From Bugulina stolonifera (Eukaryota > Bryozoa > Gymnolaemata > Cheilostomatida > Bugulidae), in the NCBI GenBank assembly GCA_935421135.1, contig OW285194.1, positions 13,043,376 to 13,107,375 on the forward strand: a DNA stretch of 64,000 nucleotides, written 5' to 3'. The position numbers and the translations under genes were made by a program. The notes beneath the pieces are model-generated. The model saw nothing but the letters and a program-made list of their open reading frames with translations, was not told the DNA's origin and ran no database searches. Shown here piece after piece: positions 22,801 to 37,800 of this stretch (positions are counted from its first letter, which is position 1; each line of letters begins with the position of its first letter).

Positions 22801-25800
22801 GTTCACCTATATCGTGGTCCCCAGTTTATACTCTGTGGACTTACTTTTCTGTACAGAATTCAGTTTCTGATAGTTTTTGTCCATCTTTATGGTAGTATCG
22901 TGTGTTCTATATACATGTAGATTGTGCTGGTTTTTGTTAGGTACGACATACATTCTATATATACATGTATAGTGCTGATCTTTTTTAGGTACGACATACA
23001 TTGGAGGCAAGTTGAAAGCTGATTTTGTATCTCAGCCTAACGCAAAGTATATTGTGGACTCAGACATCACTATTCCCAGTGCAAGGGAGTTCAAATTGTT
23101 ACCAGGTATGCTAGTCTCTCATTGGCTGTCTTTCTGGACAATTGGCATATCTGAATTTGAATATATACGGGTATGTGATGCAATGGGCCGTTTGCATTAC
23201 TATAACTTATATTGCTAGGTGATCCTTCAGCAAAATTGTGCAGCTGTTATTTGGCTTGTTACTATGTTACTAATATGATGTCTATTGAATCCCAAGGGAA
23301 GTTGATGATTTATGTTTAAAGTGAGAAAATATCTCAAATCTATTTTGTGTTGCTCACAGTGAGCAATAGATATGCACCCAATTCACTAATTTAGCAAGGA
23401 GTTGTCTTCTCTTATCACATCATTAAATAGAACACAGCTTCCAATCCTTATTTGAGCGTTCCTCATTCATTTGGTTTATATGTCTTTGAACTATCTCTTC
23501 CAGGGACGAAACTAGAGTTTGACAACACTGTAGGGATATTAGTCAGAGGTAAAATCTATGCAGTGGGGTCGGTCGATCAGCCCATCGTTCTGAATAGAAG
23601 AATTGAGGAAGAAACTTATGCTAACTTATCGTGGATAAGGTTCTCTGAAGGGGAGAATGAGTTTGAGGGGGTACTGGAACTGAACATTACAGGAGAGTGG
23701 TCTACAGTCTGCAATAAGGTACTTGGGCTATCTCTTCCTTATCATGTGAATCTCTAGACAGACATCCTTGTATTGTGTGATTTTCCATGCTATGGTGTAT
23801 TTAATAGTAAACCTACTAGAGCTATAATGATAGATTCTAGTCATGTTCTTCAGTATTAAGAAAGGCGTTCAGTTATGGTAATTAGCAATCATGCATACTA
23901 CTAAAAGGTCTGTAGGCAAGTTTTGCGTTCACTTGTTGAAACAGTGTGTCAATAATCTACACGTATGCTATTATTGTGTTGCTGCATAATGGCGTTGGTT
24001 ATCTATCAGGGCTGGACAATACGAGAAGCCTCGGTAGTATGCCACCACTTTGGCTACACACTACAGCCAGAGAGCTGGAAGATAGATAGACCTACATCCT
24101 ATGATAGGAGTCAATCAATCCTCTACAACTATGTCAGGTTAGTTCAGCTACTTCACTTACTCCTCCCTTGTATGTGTGAGGTAGGAATGTCACTCTCTAT
24201 ACTATTCTATTCTATTCTGATACTTATAAAGAATTAGCATAGGCTATTCGGAGTTGTTACCCCTTGTCAAGAACAATGGAGGTAATGATAACTAAAATTG
24301 CCAATAGCAATTAATTGAGACAAGTCAAGGACTACATTCTATATATACTAAAAATGGATGGATTTGTTTATGACGCCATGCAGTTATTTTCTAGCCATTC
24401 AATTTACTGGCCGAAGAAAAATCTAGAGATTGGAGGCTTTGAACATGTCTCATCCACTTTACTCTTTTATAACCGACTGATTAGGGATGATCTGTTATCT
24501 ATGTGCTAAACTTGTATTGGTTATACAGGTGCATGGAGTTTGACAGTGATATCAGAGACTGTATCCATGACGATGAGTCAGAGTTTAACGACTGCACACA
24601 TGATGACGATGTAACTATGAAATGTGTTCCACCTACTTGGGCAGGTAAATGAGGAACTTAGCTTCTGCTGCTCTCGGATTCTTATCTAAATTGTTCCATT
24701 TATTTGTCTCAAAACTTAGGATAATTGCTGGTTGTAATGATTTTCCCTGATATCTTTATATTCCCAGGTAATTTGGAGTTGTTTTGCCTTTAGTTGGGGC
24801 CAAAAATTTCAGTGACACAACTTATTTCATCTCTATATTGCCGTTGGTAATTCGGTTGGGGGTTTTCTTACCTTTAGGCTAGACTAAATCACTATAATCA
24901 TATATAAACATTGAACAAATTTCATAGATTTTTTAGTAATTGTTTAGTTCAGTTTGAACGCAAGTATGTATCTCCATATTGGTGGCACATTTTACTTGGA
25001 GTGTTGATACGATTTATATCACTTTCTGGCATGTGCTGCTACATGTTTGGTGTAGATTATTATAACCTGACCAGAATTAGTATGTGTATGTAGTGGTAGA
25101 AGCTGATAGCTCTAGACTTTCTATTCGTAGGTGTGAAGATAGTTGCCACAGCTACCCTATCAGAGCTAAGTCATGTGACTATATCGGAGGCGGGGCTACT
25201 GGACTATTTCACCAATGACTTTGTACCAGCTCTACAGGTTGACAAGAATTACCATTTATTCTCCGACCTCACAGTAACTAGGTCATCATCCACAGGTAGG
25301 TTCTCAAGTCATGTATGCTTTCATACACACTACACAGTAGTTGACATATTACATAGACTACCAGACTCACATATAACCCGATCATTACGGGCAGTGCACC
25401 GCTCCCTCCCACCACTGCCCTTCCTTCTACAGACATATTCCATTACCTCATTTTTTGTGAACACAATCTACTAAACGACTGCCTACATAGTTTGAACCGG
25501 TTATTTGTTTCATTAATCTGTACCAGTTCTACAGAATAGTGTGTTACATTTCTCTATAGGTTAGTAGTTGATATTAACGTATGGGCCTAATAATGGTGTA
25601 GTGGTGATTTGTGTTATATATTTTATACAGGAATGAGTATTCTATACAGTGAACCTTTTGGTCTCATCACCCCTGATATATCGACTATAAACAGCATCAC
25701 TAGAAGTACTTTCTCCTACAATCTGGGTAAGTCAGCTTATGTTCAGATATTTACCTGAAATATAGGCACCTTTTTGTAGCTTTCAACTAGGGGGATCCGC

Positions 25801-28800
25801 CTGTATGCACTTGTAATTAGGGTTTTTGTATTATTACGCTGCCCTTATACAAATTATTCACACAATTTTATTACCTCTCAATGATTTACATGTCACTGGT
25901 CTCAGTTGTGGATACGTCTAGCTGTACAACAGTTCCTTGCTACGCATCATATGAGCTTATTGATTGTCATGGCCGCCGTATTCTTGTAGGAGATGGGCTA
26001 AGTACGAGGAGTAGTTACCTCACGCTACAAGACTGTGTCTTCGTAGGAAATGGTCAGTCTGGGTTTAGCTACGACCCGTCAATCCCTCTTATGACTGCAT
26101 TTGATGTCCGTAAGGCTATTCCTCCCGACGCTGTGCTCTCTATTGACGAGAAACTCAATAACAGAGTCATTCAGGTGCTCAGACGTCATTTTATATTATA
26201 ATAGCTTGATCTCTATATCACAATGATGAGTTTAACCATCTAAATAGAAGTATTTATAGTGTCTTTATGCCACTCTAATAGTAGACATCCATGGCATGTT
26301 ATCAAATTAACTTGTTCTGTTTCTCAACTGTAACATATTAGAACTATTTTATGCATTGACCTCTACAGATACAAGCTGAAGGTGCAGTAGAGTATCTACA
26401 CGCTATAAATACGGGAGATGTAGAGGTCTATAGCATATTATTTGAGCTTAAAGCTACGGACAGCAACCAGAGGGTAACCATTCAGGTTCTAGACTATTCC
26501 CCGGAGACTTACATTGAGCGACTGGTGATACACGATGGTGCCAAGCGAGAGTAAGTACAGTAGTACCAAGCAAGAGTAAGTACGGTAGAAGCAAGCAAGA
26601 GTAAGTACGGTAGTACCAAGCAAGAGTAAGTACGGTAGAAGCAAGCAAGAGTAAGTATGGTAGTACCAAGCAAGAGTAAGTACTGTAGAAGCAAGCAAGA
26701 GTAAGTACGGTAGAAGCAAGCAAGAGTAAGTACGGTAGTACCAAGCAAGAGTAAGTACGGTAGAAGCAAGCAAGAGTAAGTACGGTAGTACCAAGCAAGA
26801 GTAAGTACAGTAGAAGTAAGCAAGAGCTTATTTTAGGACACTTTGTACATATTGAATCCCTTGCGTCATTTATTTTCAGGACCTATTTTTCTGATCTAGT
26901 TCTTCTAATTTGTACTAAACATGAAAGAAAAATTCTTGTCTATTTTTTAAAGCTGATGTTATGTCGCTACCTATAGACAAAAATAAAAGAGTGTCAGGCT
27001 AAGTGGCTCGCTACGGTAGGGGCTCGAACTCGGCACCCATTGCACCACTTACCAAAGTGCAAATGTGCTAACCACTCAGCCATTCCACTCTCTGCTGGAT
27101 TGTTGGATTTTTTATCTATAAGAATGGCTTCAGAGTAGTACACAGCCAATCACGTGAAGTCTAACAAAGCAAAATTTTCAACCATTAAGCAGAACCATTA
27201 CATTATTGGCTTAAACTGAAACCATAATAAAATCAAGCCAAATGAATAATTTGCAGTTGATAATGTTGCTAAAACTGTAGCATAGCATTGAACTTTATGA
27301 TCGATACATGACTTGTGTATTGTGTTTCTGCTTAATTTAGTGTATTCATGTATATTTATAGCCTGGGAACCGCACCGAGTACAGCTATAGATGAGGACAA
27401 TGTAGACTTCCCCTTTATTTCTTCAAGTGATACTCTCACTCTAAACTACTCTCTGAATGGTACTAAGTCTGGGCGGCTCATGCTCTCTGTGTCCTCCAGT
27501 TAGTATAAAACTACATAATTGTATTACAATATTGTAATATTATATATAAAACTACATAATTGTATTACAATATTGTAATATTATATATAAAACTACATAA
27601 TTGTATTACACTATTACAGTATTATATATAAAACTATATAATTGTATTACACTGTTGCAATAATATATAATAATTCACTTGCAAACAGGGGCGATGAACA
27701 GTGTAAAAGATGCTGGACGTGCTGTACCACACGACGTAAGAGCTACGATCCGCCTGAAAGACTGTGAGCTGTCAAATAACAAGAGGGGACTACTCCTCAA
27801 ACACTACAATAACCCTTCAGATGAGCACATGAATCTCTTCACTCGTATCAAGTATGTACATTTTAAAGGGGTTATGCCACGTGTTTTAAGGTAGCATTAA
27901 GACGTGTTTTAAGGTAGCATTAAGACACACTCAGCTACAATGTATTTAGTGGTACAATATATTGAGTGTCTAGATATTTACTGTTGTAGTACTGTTAGTT
28001 ATCCTATGTTTGTGCCTTCCGGGCTATATTTAGAACAACTGGACAACAACACAATGTATAGGCATATAGAATAGCACAATAATAGCCACTGTATAATATA
28101 GTGTGGCCAAATGAAATACTGGACCTACCAATAAAGGCAGCTAGTTATTGCCAGCAAAAGGAAAGCCCAGAAAAGTTCAAAAACTTGCACAAGTTATCCT
28201 ACTGTTATATTGGTAAATCCTGTGAAATCATTTGTTCACTACTGTACTCTTTCTATGCAAACAGCTTGAATTCAACAACTTTCTCTATATGACATAAAGC
28301 ACGCAGTTGCTTCTTCATAGCAAAGTTGCGTTTGAATCAACATTGAATAGTGCTAATGAGTCAAGCATGGGCAAGAGGACACAACTCCACTTATAGTAGC
28401 ACAAATGCAACATACCCAAATAAGAGATGCTGCTTTGAACATAGATGTAAACCACATGTCATAACCCCTTTAATGGAATACATGTGTGAGGCACAGATAG
28501 ATAATTGGCATAATACTCGTGTCCCAGCTATTTGGTTACTGATGTCCTTGTATTCTAACCTGTTATTTCCATTTATACAATGTCTTCATATTGTATAGGT
28601 ACGAGCAGATTATACTGGATAAAGTACGTGTAACAGGGAACAAGGAGGAGGCCATGTTAGTGCCAAGTCTAACTAAATACAATGAGATATATATGCCCAG
28701 TGTACAGCTGCTAGAACAGTCCCATCGGATGGCCAATATCACGTATCGAATACATAATAGCAACTTCACTAATAACGGTCAGTAGCCAACAGCCCGTTAC

Positions 28801-31800
28801 TCCACAAATTTTCCTCTGTGACACAGATTTGTTACGAACTCATCACACTACAGTGCAATGAGAATTCGATTGTTTCTTGCTTAGAAAATATGCACATGTA
28901 AAAGTAGATGTTTTATGTTTACTCTGGCACATCTCAACCAAGTTGTGTATTAGTAGTAAGTCCATATCACACAGGCCGTTGTATGTTCTTCGGAATCTCC
29001 GTGATTCGTGAATACATAATGTATATAGTAATACATCATAATATATATAGTAATACATCATATATATAGTAATACATCATACTTATAGTAATACGTATAG
29101 TATTGTATAATACAATCAATGTTACATGTACATGTAGGCAGAGGAATTTTGGCTGAACACAATCACGTGGACTTCACCAACAACATGTGGAGGTGGAAGT
29201 TCGTAGATAATCTAATTGAGAAAAACCGAGCTGGTGGTCTGCAGATTGAACTTCCTCTTATTCTTGACCCCTACAGTAACGGCAACCACAGTATTGAGAT
29301 CAACAGGAGCAGGTAACTTCTCTAGTCAACTATGCATTATGTGTAGTTTCTCTACTTGCTGTTATAACTATAATTTAGTTTATGTTAGCCGTAGATGTTA
29401 GTTGTTAGACCTATAATAAGTTTATTCCCTATTAATTTCATGAACTGTAAATACTTCTATGCAAGTATGGCCGTACATCATGCCATTAAAACTCAAGAGA
29501 CTAAGTATACTGCAACTAATCCACTTATATTCCACATCTCTAAAATTTTGTTTGTTCTCTGATTCAGGTTTTTAGAGAACAAAGAATTTGAGTTTAGAAT
29601 ATCTGGAGGCTTTGCCAACTTGTCCATTTATGAGAATACGTTCCAGAACAATCAGGCTTTGAAAGGTTTGTATTCTAGTTAAGCTAGGTACCAGTTGAAA
29701 TCTATCAATTGTTTCATGCACACGTTTGTGTACTTTTGGTGAACTTGTAGGAATTGTCCCAACACATCAGTTCCAATTTCATTTACATCATTAATTGCCC
29801 AAAGTTTTGTGAGTTGTCTTCTCTCAAATTTGTTTATTTTACAATTTGGTTTACCATTCCATACTCAAGAACAATAATCGCCGTTCTTGTGATAAACGAT
29901 GTAATGCAATACATCAAATTTAACACTAGTCTATCTTCATGCTGGATATAGAGGGTAGTTAATGCACTGATGTGAATATTATACAGGTCTGATAGGTCTC
30001 AATGGTACTGAGAAGGCAATGTTCATATCGGAGAATCAAATACTTGATAACAAAGGTGACTACATGATGGAGATATATATGACTAGTCACAGGTAGGTAC
30101 GGTAACTGGAGAGGTCACTGGAGTGTATGAATTATATATGTACATTGTTAAAGTCAAAGTTGGATGTGCCATGATAGCGAAATTATGTGTATGTATATAC
30201 AATGTATATACAATGTATGTGTACAAGTTTATTAAAAGTTGATAAAGCAGTATGTAGAGTGCCCTATGGATAACAATAACAGAAATCCTCCCATTTTCAT
30301 GATTCATTTGGGTTAAATTTATGTCATGTAAGTTGGTCTGTTGTCTATAGCACAATGTATGTGTTTATATGACTTCTGCACTTTCATCCACACATGTACT
30401 TCCTGTTGATTTTTCAGTGAGTTTGGAGTTCACCGCATGGCTAGTGTGTATAAGAACACATTCAGGGGCAATCAGCCAATCAGCAAGCAGGTTGCTGATG
30501 CTAACAGTTTAGAGGCGAGTAACTCAGGCTACAGCTTGGCCCTAAGAGGTGTACAGCAGGTAAATAACTCCATTTTATAGTACCCTCACTGAAGTAATAT
30601 TCCAGTTGGCGGGATAGCATATTTTGTTCCAAACAGAAACGTCTGTAGTAAGCCTAATTGATTATCTACAAGCATCATCGATCTCATCTTCTCACTTCTG
30701 TATCACCGTAGCAAGTCCTTTAATACAGCTCAAACTAACGACAGCTGTGCATAAAACTATAAGCTAATGTATGTTGTCGCTTTTACTAGCTCTCAACTAA
30801 AATACCTCTGTGACTAAGAGTTAACTGATTAATTTCATTTGTCGAACTCAGCTAAACATCTACCTAAACTCTAAGTATTTTAAAAGTCTAACGTATTAAT
30901 AAATAACTTACACTCACAGGTGAACATCACACGGAATATATTTACTGATGGATTCAAGTATGCATTCGTTGCTGACCTTCCTTCCACGTCTCTGCAAGCT
31001 TATGTGAATGTGGAAGAAAACTATTGGTCAACAAACAACCAATCAGTGATCCGGGAGAAGATTTTAGATTTCCATGACAGGAATAACTATGCAGTAGCGT
31101 CTTACTCTCCTTTCCTCACCAGCGCAGACTATAACTCCCCTGTGAGTATGACTCAGCTACTAGCGGCTAGGATAAAATATATGGCGCCCAGGCTATTGCT
31201 TATTTCTAGCTGTTCTCACAGTATCTTCTATGTCCATGTTTATACTTCTACACCAACTTAACCAGATGTTATTGGATGTATGGCTATCAAGCGATAAACG
31301 GCTACCATAGTGTGCTAACAACTATCGGGCGATAGAAGGCTCCTGTAGTGTGCTAACAGATCTCTTTGGCTACCTTGATTATACAATGTAATAATGTTAT
31401 CACATCTATACACTCGCCGATCGATCTTTTAGGTATCGTCGCAAGTTCAGGAAACAGTAGAGTTCAGTCTAAAGCGCCCTCTAGGTGGAGTTATATTAAA
31501 GTCTATGACCATACCATTCAGACCTTCAGCGTATGAAGTTATATCTGATGTCACTGTGTCTGAAGGTAAGTACATGTAACTGATGTCACAGTATTTGAAG
31601 GTACATGTAAGTACATGTACCTGATGTTACTGTATTTGAAGGTAAGTACATGTACCTGATGTCACCGTGTCTGAAGATTAGTGCCTGTTCATGTGCTTCA
31701 TATCAATAGTTGAGTTCATGTCAATTGTACACTATATTATATTCCTATAGGTGTTACTCTGAACATAGAACCTGGGGTGACATTCCGTATCCACCCTAAC

Positions 31801-34800
31801 GTTGGTTTCCTAGTTCTGGGAAGATTACTGGCTAATGGACTGAGTAAAAAGAACATCAAATTTTTACCTGTGGAGAGGTCCTCACCAGCCAGCCAATCAG
31901 GTTAGTGAGTTGTGAGTAAATATCCAATCAGGCAGTTGCATTTTAAGCTATTATCCAATCAACCATAAACAATGTCTTTAGTTAAGTCCATTGGTGATTT
32001 GGACCTTCGCTGCCAGGGATTAGTGGATTGATGGTCATCTGTAGACTAACTATTTTGGAACTACTATCTAGTTGTCGTCATTCATCTCATCTCGTAGTAC
32101 AATTAATGGTAAGCTAGCACAATCGTGATTCATTTGTTTGTCTCATTTTACCAGTGCGTATGAGAAGGCAGACACAGCACATGACTCCTCCTAACATAAC
32201 GTCTGCAGACGGACTGTGCAGACAGACGTCTATTGAAGGGGTGAGGCTCTGTGGAGGAGAGAACAGCAAGGAGGGATTCTTACAGATATACAACGATACC
32301 ATCAATGCTTGGAGTATCGTATGCGATCCACAGTTTAATGATAGAACTGCAGAGGTAGGTCGGGCTGCTATTGGTTAGATTAGTTAGGTAGGTCGGGCTG
32401 CTATTGGTTAGATTACTTAGGTAGGTGTGGCCTATGCAATGATTTATGTATATAGTAGGTGGACTTTCATACTAGTTCAACAGTCAAAAATTTCGCTTGC
32501 TGGATGTCAAATCGTAGTTAGTTATTTTGACTGTTTTTATCAAATTATAAATATATTACATGTAGACATTGTACAGATTGTAATATCCTAATTGTTAGGC
32601 TACCAAACTCATTGTGTTTTATATACTGTAGCATGTCTGAGGAAGTCTTCTCCTGTCACATATCCACTTTGTTGTTATGATCACAACGTACAAAGACTAG
32701 GTAACTCTTCCAGCATGGTTCTGACCGTAATATTATTTTTCCTACTGTATGTATTGTACATTGTAGGTGTTCTGTCGGAATATGGGATACTATCCCGGTA
32801 ACGTAGCTGTACGCTACAGTGAGCTCTACGAATACTTCACATTCGGCATAGACCGTAATCTATACAAGGACATGTGGACCAGAACCTTCCTGTGTAAAGG
32901 TTAGTTGTGCAATAGAATCGGGGTGCAAGGAATTGTTGGGCTCTAGGGCTAAAAGCTATTCAGTACTACAGTGGATGCAATGATATGTATAATATACACA
33001 TGGTAGCTTTGAGGAACCTCGGGCTATTTTATAAATATATCTGAGATTCAAATATAGATTAAATAATTGCCGACAGCATAGTATTTATATGCAGCTCTCT
33101 GTCAAGATATATAATATACCTACCAATTTACTCAGTATGTAGTATAATCATGTGGTACTCCATATGCATGTATACATATCTATTGTAATGTGTACTATAT
33201 CTATCAGGTCATGAGTCCAACATCGGTGAATGCCCATACAAGGTCAACTATAACCTTGAGTCATGCCGTCTGCGTAGAGGATTTGTATTCATGAGGTGCG
33301 GGGAGAGAAACCTAGATGATAGGTACGATTACTGGGGTAACATCAGGTTTGGTAAAAACACTGCAGAGGCTGCCTCAGAGGATACTGGAGCCAGATCTGC
33401 TCTCAGGAATGTACAGATTGTCGGGGCGGGTAGGTACACTCCCTACTTTGATATATTCACATCTACTTATAATACTTCATACATGTGTCATTGCCAACTG
33501 TTCTTGCAGACTGTCGGTAAATGAGATTATACCAGCTGATCTATCAGAATATTCTACTCGTCTCTTTCGTATTTTCCTGTGCGACCTTGTAGTCTTATGG
33601 ATCATTTTTATTTAAAGCACAAGATGGAGTAAGTTAAGCATGTCATCACTTTCACTACTATCGGACACTAACAAATGATATTCATACCAGACCCTTTTGA
33701 CAACCTTTACCACTCGCAATGCTTGATGTAACACCTCAGCGTCAAAGTTTGGTAGTTGAGAGCATGATGACAAATCAGCTTATTTATAAGTAACTATTCA
33801 ATTGCATGGTAACACGCATGAAAGTAAGCCACGTGATATTAACAGGTATGGAGTTAGTCTCAGCTTCCTTCCTCTAATTGTTTACATAGTATTGATGTTA
33901 CACGGTAGCAGTGTATATTTTATATATGTGTTTTCTATCCAATAGGCATTCTACATGGTGAGAAAGTGTCGGCTGTCATGTCCACCTTTCAGACTCCGTC
34001 CACGTATAACTTAGATATCAGAGATTGCGCAGCTGGTGGCCTCGATTTCATCTCGCCCAGGTCTGACATCTTCCTTCTCAATAGCCAGATACAGAACAAC
34101 CTCGGTACAGCAGTGAATATACTTGGTGAGTTATATGCATTATGACGTAATCAGTATTCAATTGACATTTGAGCTGGTAGGAATGGGGTTTTTGTGTATA
34201 AAAGGATGAATTTGGTATAATTTGTAATAGATTTAAAACAATTGTGAGTATAATTCTGACGCCTGTCGGAAGGTATCTGGTAACTGCACACTTTCCTTTA
34301 TTAAATTATCTGTATTATGGAAGATTCTAGAATATTCTCTGCCCAATTGTCCAAACTAAAATGTTCCCTCTTCTGATACTTCAGTTCTGAACGGAAAGAA
34401 AGGTGATGGAGACTCTACATTCAAACCCCTCAACTCATCCAGTGTACCTTACGACGTGTTTGGTATGATAGACATGTGCGACGCTAAGAAGATCATAGAT
34501 GTGCGCAGACGTGTACTCGTCTACTATAAGTATGACTTTGGTAACAACGTCAACTGTGTCAAGGTCTTTAGAAGTGTGCAGAAGAGTAAAGTTCACATCC
34601 GATTCCTTCAGGTATGACATCATATAAAGGGTTTGTGTGTGACATCACAAAGGGTTTGTGTGGGATATTATATAGCGCATGTGTGTGACATTATCAAAGC
34701 TATCTGTGACATCACTAAGTATATTTATGATGTCACAGACGTGAATGTTGGAAGGTGAATCTGTCAGTCGTTTTATCATATTTTTCTGTCACAGAATAGA

Positions 34801-37800
34801 ACTTTATTCAGAGATTTTACAGCTGGACTAATTATACAGATGTAAATTTATCCAGAAATATTATTTAATTTTAACTCAAACGTTGCAGATGAATCTGTTT
34901 CATGATGACTTCAGTAGAAATTCTCTAGAAATATACGATGGTCCAGAGTTTGTGAAGCATCTGCAACTGAAGGATGTTAGACACAATTCTGTTGGTCTGG
35001 TAAGTCTTGTTTCTTGTATGTATAACACAACATACAACATATAACATAACGTGCAACGTACATATAACATAACATACAACGTATAACATAACGCACAGCG
35101 AATAACATACGTTCAACATAAGACATAATGTATGATATAATGAACAACGTATAACATAGCGTACAACGTACAGCGTAACATATAACGTATAACATAACAT
35201 ACAACGTATAACATAACATACAACAAATAACATGTCACTTTGTATGTATAAATGTATGTTTGGAACATAGCTAAATTTGCAGTGTCTGAGACTGTCCCAT
35301 TTTTGCGAGTTGGCAGCTGGCAAAGCATTTCTGTTTTCAAACACGTTGTCTCTCAAACTAATTTAGGAGTTATCTGCCATTCATTCATCGATCAAATTTG
35401 CTGTTCAGTTGAGAAGAACACTCCAAACAGTTTCGTATTAGCTTGCCAATGCTTATCATATATTTGATCTAATGGTGCAATGGTGCAATCAAACTAAAAC
35501 ACAGGAACAATTTCTAGTTATTCATCTTTACAGCACCATATACTGGAAGTTATTATCATGTTGTTATATGAGCTGACATAACAACCTACTATATCTCCTT
35601 ACATTTACCTCTACAGGACAAACAGTACTCCACCACCACATACAAGAATTTAGAGTTCGATGAATTGCAAGACCAGTTTATGATGGGTCTACATCTCCAT
35701 GCTAGTCCAGCAGGGGGTGCTCACGGATTCATAGCAGAGATCACGCCCAGTTCTAGTAGTTACACAGGTCAGTATATCATCTCACACTCTGCTCATACTT
35801 ATGGAATACAGTGTCATGTAATATATCAGTACTATGCACATGTATACCGTTAATTTCTAGTCACAGTTACTTTGTTTGTCATAGCATCGTAACAATAGAT
35901 CCAGCTTCTAGCTGGGGTATCCTTAACAGCCTTTCATCCACACATATGTCTACGCGTACCAAGAGTAGCCCTGGCTGTGAGAATTACCATGTATACATGA
36001 TGGAATATTTCACTTTCAGTTGCTGAGGGAGTTCACAAGATAATTGGTAACAAGTTCTACAAAAATGCTGGAGGTTCCCTCAGATATTCAACTGTCGGCG
36101 AGAAGAATCCAGGCATAGTAGTTACAGGTGGGTTCAATCTGCCTAAATTTTGATCTTATGGGTAGTTTATATCAGCTGACTGGCTGGCTGAATAGCTACC
36201 CCATTAGCCCACTGAATGTCTTCGATTTCTCCTGCTATGCACTCACTCATCACCACTGTTTGCGTTGTTTCAATTGTACAGGAAATTTGTTCAAGATGAA
36301 TGGCCTTGATATTCTAAATTTGACCTCTTCGGAGAATGTGCTGTTGGAGGCACAGAACGTTAGAGCTCTCAGTGTTAGTAACAATATGTTTGAAAAGAAC
36401 AATGGTAGCTGTACTGTATGGCTGAATGCTGATGTAGGTGAGTGGAACACTGTATGACTCATTGAGTGGGAGTTCTTAAATGTCTGATGATTTTCTTAGT
36501 AAGAACCTAGTTTAGAGTGAACCTTATATTAAACATTGTATTCAACACTGTGTTTTACCTACTTCTTCATCCTTATACACCTGCAGCCTATTTATTTGGA
36601 CTTTCTCTCTGCATGATTTGTGATGTATCTCTACATGTTTTTGTCATGACATCACAATAAAAGTAATACTGGCTCTGGCATGCTTGACTACATGTAGAGT
36701 TAGTTCGACTCTGTTGATCGTCAGATTCTATTGTACACTTCCCTTGTTATGTATGTGGTTTATCATGCTGCATATCCTAGTTATATCTTCCTAATTGCAG
36801 ACTCATCTCAGGTGGAAAGGGGTAACATATCTAACAACATATTCCACCAGACGGTGAATGGAGAGGCTCTCAGAGTGTTTGGGAACTTCTTCCAGGAGCT
36901 CAGGGTGCTCTTCAACTACATAGTGGACAATATAGTGGAGAACTTAAACACTGTAGACTTGAGGGACGTCATTGTTAACGTGACTGGTTAGTATGACAGG
37001 TCCACAGTCTAATAGTATAATAAGAACAGATTTGTTACATTTTGTACACTGTACAATGGTATTAGGATTGTCTCACCACTGGTATTAATAGTACAGTATT
37101 GCAAATTAAAAATAGTTTTTATCATTTAGAAATAGTATCATTTAGGATGATATTATCTTACAACTCATCAATCTCTTACTGTTTACCTGAGGAGTTCATG
37201 TGATGCATTCGATTAGCCAGAGTTTTGAGCACCCTATAGCAAGCTGTTATAGAATCTATTATGTGAATTAGTAGTTGTGTTCTCCTTCCAATATTGATTA
37301 AGAGTAGAAAATTCCTAATTAGCTTGCCTGTCCTTTGTATTATACGCATATATTTTTTACTGTATACTATGATTATCAAGACATATGTATGCCAATGTAG
37401 CAATTGGTTGTAAAAGTTCTGCTGTTATTGGTCATCAGCACGCTTCCTGATTTGGAACCTGGGTGAATGTCGTACACTGCGCATATTTGTTTATATGTTT
37501 AGCTGAGAGGGCAACCCTAATGTCACACTCCATGTTACACCACCCCTTTGAAGAGGAGATAACTCTCAATATGATAGGCTAGTCTATAATCGTGGAATAA
37601 TAACTCCAAACTTAAACTGATTTTTAGCCCTTCCTCTTATAGCCATGTTTATTAGTCAACTATCAGCAGGGAACTACTAATATTGATAGCATTCATGTTA
37701 CCAGGTAACACCATATTCAGAAACAAAGGAGCTCACGGATTGGATCTCTGGTCCACCAATGACATCACTTCCTCTAAGCAGCTAGTCGAGTACAACCAGT

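Larger units (their letters stand above)
22447..31141 (+). other. Bark-like gene, exons 16-32: ectodomain module 2
   Basis: Exons: 22447-22590, 22989-23105, 23504-23718, 24010-24137, 24529-24644, 25131-25295, 25631-25726, 25906-26174, 26369-26550, 27362-27498, 27689-27851, 28599-28777, 29138-29312, 29568-29665, 29987-30092, 30418-30559, 30920-31141. Beta-helix cap (FKLLPGTKLEFDNTVGILVR), SRCR 2 (about residues 985-1090; GEWSTVCNKGWTIREASVVC), CUB-like exons 23-25, then beta-helix, closing with EENYWSTNNQSVIREKI. It aligns by eye with modules 1 and 3. Confidence 0.85.

Noticed and set aside
26454..26823. Three overlapping 101-114-aa minus-strand open frames rich in YLLLLAST/LTLAWYY
   Set aside because: They are translations of the 25-bp minisatellite in intron 24; the repeats give long frames in several phases.
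34925..35356. Cys/Tyr/Val-rich minus-strand open frames
   Set aside because: Produced by the acaacgtataacata repeat array and overlapping exon 40 antisense.
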